The notes under the pieces: generated by a model | What the model was told of the DNA's origin: nothing | The model's database searches: none | The model's input: only the letters and a program-made list of their open reading frames with translations | Shown: positions 1 to 11,100 of the stretch, piece after piece | Layout: each line of letters starts with the position of its first letter | Numbering within the stretch: position 1 is the stretch's first letter | Translations under genes and position numbers: made by a program | Assembly: GCF_027580225.2 (NCBI RefSeq) | Contig: NC_073354.2 | Location: 20,543,001 to 20,607,000 of the forward strand | Direction of reading: 5' to 3' | Source of the DNA: Misgurnus anguillicaudatus | Lineage: Eukaryota > Chordata > Actinopteri > Cypriniformes > Cobitidae | DNA length: 64,000 nucleotides

Positions 1-478
1 AGCATTTAAAGGGTTTAGTGTTATAAAAATAATTAACTGTGTTTTTTAGCAGATAGATCTTGTCGGCTTTATCATTTTAAAAGTAGATCACCACACAAAA
101 AAGTCTGGACACCCCTGCTGTGTGTGTCAGGCAAAAGTTCCAGCTAAGAGAGGTAACAAAACTAATCTGGCCGTAACGGTTTACTTTTACATACTTTTTT
201 AGCAGTTTGGCTTTTGTAAGGGTCTATATAACCTTTTCTGAAACTAGTCTATTGAAATTATTATATCGCAATACATATCGCTATCGCAAGAGGCTGCAAT
301 GTATAACGCAATATAGATTTTAGGCCATATCGCCCATCCCTAGATTGTTCCTGTTAGTCCGATATCCGATCCAGCAAAAAAGCACTGTACTATATTACGT
401 ACTATATTATTTGTTGACTTTCCTCATAATGAAGTCAGTAACTGTTTTTCTAAGTTCATCTTTTTGTTTCATCTGTAG
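1..478 (+). other. Intron (or upstream part) preceding the sertad2 coding exon
   Basis: No coding exon is visible. The stretch ends in a pyrimidine-rich tract followed by AG at 477-478, a good splice acceptor. Around 255-345 it carries AT-rich sequence about repeated 'atatcgca' words ending in 'ggccatatcgcccatccc', which looks like one end of a degraded repeat. An in-frame ATG at 429 lies inside the polypyrimidine tract, so I do not take it as the start codon. Confidence 0.5.
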
Positions 479-1157
479 GTACGTGTTGGGCCGTGGGGTG
501 AAGCGTAAGCTGAGTACATGTGAGGACATTGCCCAGGACTTGCCGTATCCTCAGCAGAGGCAGCTGGTGCTGGACTTGTGTCTGGACAAGCTACAAAGCT
601 GCCAGCAGCGAGCAGAACCCAGCCTCCATCGTTCAGTTCTGCTGGCCAACACTCTCCGTCAGATTCAGCAGGAGATGAGACAGGAAGGAGAAACATGTTT
701 GCCGCCAGCCCCACTCACCCCAACGCTCCCTCACGCCTCAACCCCACGTCATTTACCTGACTGTCCACCCGTGCCCTTAAACTGTCCTCTACCTGGAGCG
801 ATATCACTGACAACATCAGAGGATGATGAGGTCCGGTTGGGTGGTGCAGAACACGAGAGCCTTTTAACAGGGGAGGAGGGCGCAAGGTCGTCAGATTTGC
901 TCTTCGGCTCGTTTGAGATTACGAATTCGACCAGCTACTTGACTGACTTGGCACTGGACGACATCTTTGAGGACATCGACACGTCAATGTACGACTCCTC
1001 TGACATTACTGTTCTGTCGTGTCCTGCACAAAGAAGTGGCGGAGTGGACGATGGCCTCAAGAACCTTTCAAACTGCACCTCCAACAGCAGCCTGCATCTC
1101 TGTCTCTCAGACCTCAATGACCTGGACCACATCATGGAGATCCTGGTGCGCTCCTGA
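479..1157 (+). CDS. sertad2: SERTA domain-containing protein 2-like (main/last coding exon)
   Basis: SERTAD/TRIP-Br proteins are small nuclear co-regulators that act with E2F/DP and PHD-bromodomain factors. The exon encodes about 225 residues. A basic start (LGRGVKRK) is followed by a SERTA domain at roughly residues 20-75 (QRQLVLDLCLDKL, then EPSLHRSVLLANTLRQIQQEM). A low-complexity Pro/Ser middle comes next. The acidic C-terminus contains FEIT..LTDLALDDI, EDIDTSMYD and the terminal LNDLDHIMEIL, which is the transactivation/nuclear-export type tail. The FEIT/LTDL/DIDTSMYD block fits SERTAD2 better than SERTAD1, SERTAD3 or CDCA4. The exon begins in phase 2 after the AG at 477-478. If the preceding exon ended in AT, the junction would make ATG, giving Met-Tyr-Val-Leu-Gly; that is inference. 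Stop is TGA at 1155-1157. The a/b paralogue cannot be assigned. Confidence 0.85.
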
Positions 1158-2754
1158 ACCTCTCGCGCCGCAGTTCAGACAGCCATCCTAATGTTTCTAT
1201 GGGAAGTAATACAATGCGTGCTTTTTTTAAACAAATATTTTATCTATTTTTATACAAAGGACTGATATATTTATATAAGAAACTGCCTGACACACTTTCA
1301 CTGTAGGATAAATGCACATTTTTAAGACTTTTCAGATGGTTAAGCTTATGCTGCCATCCTTCATATTTAAGCAAACTAAGATGAATATGCAGGGACTTCA
1401 GAAGCAAAGTATTACTATTGATGCTTTTATTTATAGCGGACCGTGAATCGAGTTGTATTAAAGAGGAGGAAATATTGGATCGTGATGGACCCCTCGTAGC
1501 TTTTGCTGAGATAAATGACATTTATTTTTTGTGAACTGATCTCCACTGTATTCTGAAGCATTACTGTCAGTAATTATGATTATCAGATCATGTCATGCAC
1601 ATGCAGCACCCATACTACCTCTCAAGATACCAAGAGCTCTTTCTATACAAAGACTGTCATTGTTACAAACTGTCTATTAATGGGTTCTCCTCAATAACTT
1701 TCAAAAACTGGTGATTGTTTTCAATACGACTCTCTGTTCATGGGAGAGCCTGGATTCAGAAGTTGCGAATGGCAAAAATACTTTCTTTTGAAAGCCTTTC
1801 TGACATTTTTTCAAAGGTTTCCGAGTCGTTCGGTTTCAGTCGCTTACGTATGAAGTGATATATTTGTAACGATTTAATGTTATTTCTACTTTTCACGTAC
1901 ACGATTGTCAGACAGACAGCCACCGTCGAATCCCTCGTACAAACATAGTGCCTACAACGGAGAATGAAGACTGCCGACGATGAACTGCACACTGTGGACC
2001 CGCATGCTATCCTTCCCATAATGCTTTCGGCTTGTCTGATGCTCTGTCCTTTAAAGAAGCCATTACCCCAAATGTGGGTCCACATCTCCTCCCTGTTGTC
2101 CTTCATTAATGTGATCTACACTGCATAACGTATATTGTGGATGCCTTTTGGGCTCTGGTTTTGAAGCCCATTTCTAAAGGTCCAAGTTTATACCCTTTTC
2201 TATGGGGGTCCACACTGATGTCTCATCTGTCTGCTCTTTCCCTTATGCCGCCTTTCCAATGTACACGACAAACGACACACCAAAAGTGATACTTTTCCTA
2301 CGGAGAGTTGCGCACACAGGCTACGTGGGGGCTGCGATAGCGCTGCATGCGGCGTACCGGTCGTAAGTGATTTATTTCAAGCAAAACAATGTGTGCAAGG
2401 TAAAAATTATTAACTTGATCCTTTATCAGTAACACTTGAATCCTTTAAAAACGATTAATTACTGATAAGTAATAAATTAATAATGCAATATTTGCATGTT
2501 ATTATTTTTAATCTCGTCTCCATATGTTCGGTCTTTTGTCATATGTGACCCTGGACCACAAAAGCAGTCTTAAGTAGCATGCTACATTTGTAGCAATAGG
2601 CGAAAATACATTGTATGGGTCAATATAAAAAAAATTCTTTAATGCCAAAAATAATTAGGATATTATGTAATGTCCATGTTTCATGAGGATATTTTGTACT
2701 TTTCCACGTAAATTTACAAAAATGTTATTTTTGTGAGTGGGTGCAGTGCTAATT

Positions 2755-3153
2755 GTGCGTTCACACCAGCCGCGGTAGAGGCGGCAAAAACGCGCTAATT
2801 GCGTGTAGTTAGGCGCTTGAACATTTTGAACATTCACGCATGAAATTCTAGTTATTCGAGACATTCACGTGGAAATTCACATCATGGGAGGGGCTTCTGC
2901 GACTTCGCTGAGACTCTGCTCGCTTCCTGTAATCACACACTACTTCAGCAAGGTCCTGATTGGTTAACGCGGCACGGAAATCTGCCGAAGTTCAGATTTT
3001 TCAACTTTTTTTCCCCGCGGCAACGCTCAATTCGTACGGAACGCGCAATCTGCGTCTACCGCGCCGCAGGATGCCTAATTGCGTCTTTGCATTGACTTAA
3101 CATGTAAATCACCCGTGTTTGCCGCCTCTATCATGTCTGGTGTGAACGCCCAG
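2755..3153. repeat. GC-rich foldback element, copy 1
   Basis: It starts GTGCGTTCACACCAGCCGCG and ends CTGGTGTGAACGCCCAG, so the termini are inverted repeats. The interior is CpG-rich (gaggcggcaaaaacgcgc, ccgcgccgcagg) and non-coding. It is about 85-90% identical by eye to the copy starting at 3221, in the same orientation. Confidence 0.75.
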
Positions 3154-3220
3154 TAAGGACTTCATTTGGACAACTTTAAAGGTGATTTTCACAGTATTTA
3201 GATTTTTTTGCACCCTTAAG

Positions 3221-3613
3221 GTGCGTTCACACCAGCCGCGGTAGAGGCGGCAAAAACGCGCTAATTGCGCGTAGTTGGACGCTTGAACATTTTGAGTTTA
3301 CTCGCTTCATTCGCGCCTGAAATTCTAGTCATTCGAGACATTCACGCGGATATTTGCGTCATGGGAGGGGCTTCGCAACTTCGCTGAGACTCCGCTCGCT
3401 TCCTGTAATCACGTCACTACTACAGCAAGGTCCTGATTGGTTAAGACGGCGCGGAAATCCGCCTTAGTTCTGATTCTGAACTTGCGTGTTTCTCGCGCCA
3501 ACGCTCAATTCGCACCATCCGCGCCGCAAGATGCCTAATCGTGTCTTTGCATTAAATTAACATGTAAATCACCTGTGCTTGCCGCCTTCACCGCGTCTGG
3601 TGTGAACGTCCAG
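3221..3613. repeat. GC-rich foldback element, copy 2
   Basis: It has the same termini and the same internal order as copy 1, which lies about 70 bp upstream. Differences are scattered substitutions and small indels. Tandem same-orientation copies inside one host element suggest either two insertions or a local duplication. Confidence 0.75.
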
Positions 3614-5239
3614 TTAGATTCCAGATTTTCAAATATCTATCATTTTCTCGGCCAAATATTGTCCTAACAAATCCTACATCAATGAAACTCTTATTTATTC
3701 ACCTTTCAGGTGATATATAAATCTTAATTTCAAAAAATGTACCCTTATGACTGGTTTTGTGGTCCAGGGTCACATATATACATAGCTGTTTATAGTTTCA
3801 TTCATTTGATTTAATCCGCTATGTAGGCTCTTGCGCTGGAATGAGCTTCTCTCCCAACTTCAATAGTTGTGTCCGAATGTCGTGTGCGATGGAAAGGCTG
3901 TTTTAAGCTTTAGGCCCGTTTAAGCCATCTCAGTCATAACATTGTTATTAGTTACACGCTAGAAGTTTGTAAGATGGTACCCCAAAAGCATATATTTTTC
4001 CCACTTTATCATCTGTGTCTTTTACCATCAGTTGAGACTGCTTGCAGAAAGTGAATTCTGAGCCACAAACTGCAGTCGGCAAGTCTTAAGACAGGGGGAA
4101 GGGAAAGAACAAGAGACAGAGATTAAGGCGGTGGGTGGGGTAGGGGTTAAAGCAAACAGCTTCTGTCACGTGGAGATTCTTACTAGCGCTAAAGGCTACA
4201 TTGAGAGTTTGACAACAGCTGGTAGGTCTACGCTCACATCGGTGTGCATGTTGGTAACAAAGCTCCGCCCCCGGTGGGGCCCAGAGAGGCTCCATTCTCC
4301 TCCCAACCAATCACTTTTAGCCTAGGGAGGAGCTTTGTTCTTTGGTTCTGGGTCTGTTTGAGCATAGTGAAATGTCTTCCCTACCCAGGCAATCATCACT
4401 GCTTGTGTTATACACGGGCCACTGAGTCACAAATTTGAGTTAAATAAAGACGTTCCGACCAAATTGTAATTAAGATGAGCAGCTTCACTAATATTAATCA
4501 CATAGTTAAGAGATGGCAGCAAAGAAAAGCTGTTTTTTATCAAGTTAGTACAATAAATTTTCCCTTTGAAACTCAGGCTTAGACCCCTACCCTGCCTTTC
4601 ACAAAATGAGTACAGCCACAAAGACACTCAAAGTTTACACTCAGATTTAAAAAAAAACATGCTTGTATGAGATGGGTGGTCAACAAAACTAGAGTCTCTT
4701 TGGTGACAACGTCAGCAATTCAGCCGTGATCTGTTTTTAATGCTGAGAGCTGTGTGTCCAATGCTTTCTAAGCTTTGTAAGCTTGATCAGTCTGTTTATG
4801 TGTATATATCTATATATTTGTATTTATATATTTTTTGTGCTTTGTTTTGTTGACTGAAGATGATGAGATAATATATTGCTTTTATTTAAGAGTGAAATAT
4901 GATCAGTAGACTTCGGTCTTAAGGAGGATTTATTTGTTTTGAAGTGTGATTTATACTTCGCCTCCTTTTCTTAGTAATAATTATTTGTGTAAATAAATGA
5001 TGCAGAATTATGAAGAGAATTTTATCACTAATATTATTTGTAAAGATTTCATTTGGAGCAGACTGTAAACTTAATGACTATGGGATGTTTTTTTTTTGTT
5101 TTGTTTTATTTGTTCACTTCCCCTGGACCAGGCAGATAATCGGGCAGCTTTAACGGTTTTTAATCTAAATTGGATAACGTCATCTGTGAAATGTTCAATT
5201 GTTGGCATTAGTGGGGTCATTTAAATGTAATGAGAGAGG

Positions 5240-5425
5240 TCTCAAATATGACCCTGTCTGTGAAATCCAGGATCTTATTATGAGAGCATCTCACGTTGAT
5301 TTCAATCTTTGTTAATATTCAAGATATTAAAGTTATATTTTCACAGAATGTTCATTATGTAGGATGATTTTATGTAGAAAACAGTAAGAATGACTTTTCA
5401 CAGAGCGAGACACATTTCTGTCTCC
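5240..5425. repeat. Foldback-repeat fragment inside the sertad2 3' UTR
   Basis: It begins 'atgaccctgtctgtgaaatccagg' and continues 'ttatattttcacagaatgttc'. The same words recur at about 24310-24430 and around the Tc1-like insertion at 38098-40553, so this is a dispersed family. Only the left end is clear here. Confidence 0.5.
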
Positions 5426-5977
5426 TACTGATTGAATATCAGATCCTTGAAAGACACTGACTATCAAGAGTGCTGTTTCACCCCAATTCATGTAAATGTA
5501 TGGTTTCGTATATGAGCAGAGCTGTATTAAAAATTGGTTCACTTTGTTTTGTAAACAGCTCTCCCAAATAATGTTCGGTACTTTAGGTGTACCGTCGCAC
5601 AGCAGAGTTTGTATGGTCTTTCTTAAAATTGCTTGGTTGTGAGGCACAAAAAGAACAAGCTTTAAGCATTGTTATTTGGTTGATTTTTAAACAAACCTTT
5701 CTTTTCAATTATCCTTATGAAATTGTAATATCGAAAACCTCAAAATGTCACTTTGTCCTAAGTGCAATATGAAAATGTAAAGAAAGCGCTGTGTTGCTTA
5801 ATTGCAAATGATACAATGTAATGTAACATTTGAATGAATACACGACTAGATGTTTTCCTAATGATGACTGGTGAATTTACACCCTGTTTTCCTTTTGATT
5901 TCTGTGAGGTCTGTAAATAACGCATTTTCTTCTGCAGTCATATTCTATGCAAAACATTGTAGCAGGTCTGTATGTCA

Positions 5978-5983
5978 AATAAA
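5978..5983 (+). terminator. sertad2: Polyadenylation signal (AATAAA) of sertad2
   Basis: AATAAA lies in 'gtcaaataaaaaaaagaaatg' about 4.8 kb after the stop codon. It is the last strong signal before sequence with no relation to the gene. Confidence 0.45.
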
Positions 5984-6000
5984 AAAAAGAAATGTAAACG

Positions 6001-7265
6001 TGTGAAGTATTCACTCAGGATTCAACCCTACAAAATCCAAAACATCAAGTAGAGATTATAAAACATGCAGTAAACAAGATAATATTAAGAACAGATGAAC
6101 ATACATTGCCCCCTAAAGGCAAAACTCCTTATTGCACATCAACAGATACTTCATTACATATTATGAGGTGGTGTGAGCATTTTCAATGCATATATTTCTA
6201 TCATGCCACATAAATATCTATCATTGCATCATCTTTACTTGTAGTTTTCATTACTCACAGTAAAAATGTAAAATAAATCTATGTAAACATAAGGAATATG
6301 ATTTATTTCAAAAAGCCTGGGCAATGGCCTTGATTATTTTATTTCTACTTTAACCACATATGTCATAGTGATTTTATCATTCTAAGTAATGGCTGTATGA
6401 AGCCTGGCCTCAATGGCTCAAATTGCTTATAAACAACCTTAGATGCATTAATAATGCAACAACATGTATGCAGAAATCTGCTGCCATTTATCTCAGCAAT
6501 CTCTCTATCAAACAGCACTGTGGCAGTTGCTTGCTCGTAAACATGCTACCTCTGTCCTCTATCCGTTTATGGTGGATAAAGTGATGCTGCCGCAGTCCTC
6601 CTGGGATATCTGCAGTTGACTCTGCAGAACAAAAGGGTGGAAAAATGAAAATACCAATGGTTTTTGTATACATTATATTTACAATGCACTCTGTTCTATA
6701 TTGGTGGAACTGGCTGTGTGTACGAGGCGCTCACCTGTCAGTTTCCTCTGAATAATTAATCTGATTTCCTGTGTTGCCTCTCTACAGTACCTTCAGAACG
6801 TTTTTCCTTTGTTGTTGTATGTATTTAATAAATTTTTAGGTATTCACTCTTGTTCTTTTAGCTCTTTCAATAACATTTATAATATGGCACATGGTACTAT
6901 ACAAATAAATAAATGGCACTTTCATGCATTCAAAGTCTTTATTGCACAACATAAAATTTCAGAATTAAAGCCCTAGTCCTTTGAGAGTAAGAAGTAATCG
7001 TATAGTCTTTAAGGTTCCTTCCTGAGCTGCTAGGATAAACATGTAGAAACTCAAGATCTGTCTGTGAAAAGCTTAACCCATATCTGCTCCTCTTTAAATA
7101 CCTTAAAAATGTTTTTTCCTCCAAAATGATTGAAGAACCGAGGTAATGATTGCAGACTATGAAAGACTGAAGAATTATTAATTTTGCATTATACAATGAG
7201 CAGGTCTTATACTGTGTAGTAGAGTAAGGAAAGGCTCTTTATCGCCCCCTGCTGGATTTACACAT
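6001..7265. other. Intergenic, AT-rich, nothing supported
   Basis: Short spurious ORFs only. The region contains scattered AATAAA words (about 6828 and 6904). I see no exon, RNA gene or clear repeat pair. Confidence 0.5.
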
Positions 7266-7271
7266 AAAATA

Positions 7272-7679
7272 CTTTAGTTCACGTTAAAATAAAAATTCTG
7301 TCATCATTTACTCCTCCTCGTGTTGTCTTTTTCTGACAAAAACTAAAGAAGATATTGTGAGAAATGATGGTAAACACAGAGCAGATAGTGACCATTGACT
7401 TCCATAGTAGGAAAAAAATATTTTGAAAGTATTGTAATAAATTAAGAAAATATTTTGATAAATGATAGTAAAAACACAGTTTACGGTACCCATTAAATTC
7501 CATCATATTTTTTATTTCTACAATGGAAGTCAATGGTCACTGTGCTGTGTGTTTACCATCATTTCTCAAAATATCTGCTTTTGTGTTCATAAGAAAAAAA
7601 TATCATACAAGTTTAGAACAACATGAGGATGAATAAATGATGACAGATTTTTTATTTTAATGTGAATTATCCCTTTAAG
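7272..7679. repeat. Foldback MITE-like element upstream of ahsa1
   Basis: The left arm 'gttaaaataaaaattctgtcatcatttactc' pairs with the right arm 'gatgaataaatgatgacagattttttattttaatgtgaatta'. A second inner palindrome uses 'ccattgacttccat' and 'atggaagtcaatgg'. Non-coding. Confidence 0.7.
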
Positions 7680-8161
7680 CTCAAAACAAACATTTTCGTA
7701 AGTATGAAAACTTAAATGATGCTGATAAATTTGAATAGGATAAAATAAAATAGTTTAATAAACATTTTAGTGTACATCTTTCTTGTGTAGGACGAGGTTT
7801 CGGGGTAAGGTAATTAACCTCTCGCCAGAACGGATCGTCCCAAGGTATGTCAGTCTTACGTTTCTCGTTTCCAGATGAAGTTTCTTCCACGCGGTTCTGG
7901 CACTTTCTTCCTGGGGATTTAAAGGTCCGATTGAGGAAAGCTGACCACAAGTTAGAACAACTTCCTACCCAGTAAAAATAGAAATGGTGTTGGTTTGGTC
8001 GGGTTGAATACTTGTGTAGTAGCAGCCTGGTCCTCAGAGTTTCTTCCTGCCTGCATAACGTTACAGCTGTCCTGTAATTTCACTGTCAGTGCGCTACAAA
8101 CAACACGCGTTTAAACTGGTGTTCAAATCTTCCTTTGACTTCTTAACTTAAACCATTTGTA

Positions 8162-11100
8162 ATGGCAAAGTGGGGAGAGGGAGACCCGCGATGGATTGTG
8201 GAAGAAAGGGCAGATGCAGTAAATGTCAATAACTGGCACTGGTAAGTAAAGAGAGCTAAACTATAACTTAGCCTATCTGGCACGTTCTCCGTCTTTGTGT
8301 TACAGTTTACAAAGTAGGTTACATGTAGTTTAAAATTGATGGTTAAATTGCTATAAAATGTCATGGAAAAGGAATTGAATTGAAGCAATATAGGATTTAT
8401 AATAAAAAAAGATTTATTTTTCAAGCATTTGTATGAAGCCTCTGGAATGCCCTGTTGCTGAATGTCCCGGTCTATATTTGGCAGTACGTGAATGCGAGCC
8501 AGAATTAGACTCTGCACTCTGATGAGAGGCAAACCAAGACCTAATCCTACTAAAAAAAGCTAAAGTTGGTTTAAGGAGGCTGGTTAAAGGGACACTTACA
8601 TTTTTTGGAAAATATGCTCATTTTCCATCTCCCCTAGAGTTAAACATTTTATTTTTACCGTTTTTGAATCCATTCAGCTGATCTCCGGTTCTGGCGGCAT
8701 GGCTTAGCGTGATTCGTTGAATCTGATTGGACCATTGGCATCGCGCTTGAAAATGGCCGAAGAGTTTAGATATTTTTCCTATTTGGAACTTGACTCTTCT
8801 GTAGAACATTGTGTACTAAGACCGACGGAAAGTTAGATGTTGCGATTTTCTAGGTCGATATGGCTAGGAACTATACTCTCATTCTGGCGTAATAATCAAG
8901 GACTTTGCTGCCTTAACATGTGTGCAGCAGGCGCAATGATATTACGCACTGCCCAAAAATAGTTCCCAGCTATTCAAGTTACCAAGGGGACTATTTAATT
9001 TCTAGACATATTGGTCTAAAAAAATGCAACTTTTAATTTTCGTCGTCTTAGTACACGATTTAACTACAGAAGAGTCAAGTTTTAAATAGGAAAAATAACG
9101 AAACTCTTTGGTCATTTTTGAACGCGATGCTAATGGTCTAATCAGATTCAATGAATTATGCTGAGCTATGCTAAAAGTGGTACTGCCATTCTCTCAGAAT
9201 TGGACATAATTGATATAAAAACCTTGGAAGAAACAGTACAACATCTTAAAGCATCAACTAGCAGCCTTGACACGCTCCCCACATCTTTTCTCAAAAAGGT
9301 ACTTAACTGCTTAGAAACTGACCTCTTAAAAATAGTAAATACCTCTCTGATCACAGGCACCTTTCCAGAGTCATTAAAAACAGCAGTTATTAAGCCTCTC
9401 CTAAAAAAGAGTAACCTAGACAAAACCATACTTAGCAACTACAGACCAATCTCAAATCTTCCGTTTATAGGCAAGATCATTGAAAAGGTTGTTTTTAATC
9501 AGCTGAACAAATTCTTAAACTCAAATGGCCATCTGGACAATTTTCAATCTGGTTTCCGTCAGCATCACAGCACAGAGACAGTGCTCAAGGCCGCCTTAAT
9601 GCACGGGCTTACCTGGGCTGAAGCCCAGGGGCCTCCGAAGTTCAAGGGCCTCCCATGTTCGCGTTCATGATGAGCTGAAAATGTCATTTTGTTTTGTAAC
9701 TTGTCAGGTTTTCTGTCAGTCACTCTAATTGCACGTTACATGTCTGCTGATTGGTCCGTTGTAACTTACCGTAAAATAAAATATCAGACGTAACAGATTT
9801 TTCTATTCCGCGTAATGTAATTAAGTGTGAGTGTCAACTTGACCTTCCTGCATGTTAGACTGAGTGTGACAGAGAAACGGGAAATAATCCACCAACAAAT
9901 GAAAGAGTCATTTCTGAAATTTCATAATAAGCACCAGTGAGGTGCAGGTCTCTCTCTCTTTCGCGCGCGTGCTCTCTCTCTCTTTCGCGCACGTGCTCGC
10001 TCTCTCTGTGCTCGTGACGTGCAGCTGAGTCTCTGGCATGCAGAAGTCTCTCCAAGCGTGCGCAAGAAACGTTGCCGCTAAATAAAGAAAAGAGTTCCCG
10101 CACATAATGCTGTTAGTTGTTATAGTTTACTCGCGTTTATATCAGTGACGTGTGCGCAGGTGGAGCGATGCAGTTTGACGCGACGTTAGCTCACAGTACA
10201 CACATCTGTTGGTTTAGATTAGAAAAACGACAGAGATGCAACGGTAAAGGTGCAAGTCTAGAAAGTAAAGAGCGACAAGACCATCTTAAATGATCATCCC
10301 CAAATAGCACCATTCATATTTATAATCTCCTTATCTAAAGATCTTATACAGGTATGTTTTGTGCATATTCATGCTTGTTATGCTTATGTATGCATAAATA
10401 CTAAATACAATGCATACTATATCTTCAATAGCCTACAAAATAAATAACTGATTAAAAAATAAGATTTTGTCTATAAAGACTTATCTTTTGTTATCATTAA
10501 TGCATTTTCACTTTAAAACTAACTTTAACTTATTGTATGCTTAAAACTGTGCTGAGCATTTGGTTAGTGAGTGACAATGAATTTTCTGCAAATTTGTATA
10601 TTCCAAAAACTATATAAACATAAAGCTTATAAACATATATACTTTCACACATTTTGGTTTTATTATCACCACATGTTGCTGTGTGTGGTTGTTAAATAAA
10701 GTGTCTTGTGTTTATGCTCAAGTAGGCTCAGTGATATGTTAATAATGATATTATGGTGTTTTCTGGGTCAAAGAGGGAAAACTCACTGTTGTATGTCTCG
10801 AAAGAAACTAATGCATTTTGTGATGTAGATTACCTAGATATTACACTTAAAAAAACTATAAATCGAGGGTATGGGGGGCCTACAAAACCTCTCAGCCCCA
10901 GGGCCTCACATTAGGTTAAGGCGGCCCTGACAGTGCTCATAAAGATAATAAATGATATTCGCTTAAACTCTGATTCAGGTAAAATATCAGTGCTGGTGCT
11001 ACTAGATCTTAGTGCTGCCTTTGACACAGTAGATCACACCATACTCTTACATAGACTGGAAAACTGGGTAGGGCTCTCTGGGATGGTCCTCAAATGGTTT

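Larger units (their letters stand above)
2544..3776. mobile_element. MITE-like foldback element carrying two inserted copies of a second element
   Basis: The left end reads TGTGACCCTGGACCACAAAA and the right end is its near-perfect inverted copy (TTTTGTGGTCCAGGGTCACA). These are terminal inverted repeats of about 25 bp or more with no ORF between. Two GC-richer elements (2755-3153 and 3221-3613) sit inside. The ends match a repeat common in zebrafish-like genomes; I cannot name the family with certainty. Confidence 0.75.
1158..6000 (+). other. sertad2: Probable long 3' UTR of sertad2
   Basis: No credible coding exon occurs from the sertad2 stop to the AATAAA at 5978. From memory, SERTAD2 has a multi-kilobase 3' UTR in mammals, so one long 3' UTR is the simplest reading. 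Earlier AATAAA motifs near 4443 and 4993 could give shorter isoforms. Foldback insertions at 2544-3776 and a smaller repeat at about 5240-5425 lie inside. The remainder is AT-rich unique-looking sequence. Confidence 0.5.

Noticed and set aside
429..478. In-frame ATG at 429 as the sertad2 start
   Set aside because: The following codons are the polypyrimidine tract and AG of a splice acceptor, and the encoded residues do not resemble the family's N-terminus.
1756..2106. Minus-strand 116-codon ORF in the sertad2 3' UTR
   Set aside because: No recognisable domain and no start or splice context; likely chance.
9855..10105. Minus-strand ORFs rich in Arg/Glu
   Set aside because: They are translations of the CT/CG low-complexity patch inside the hAT-like element.
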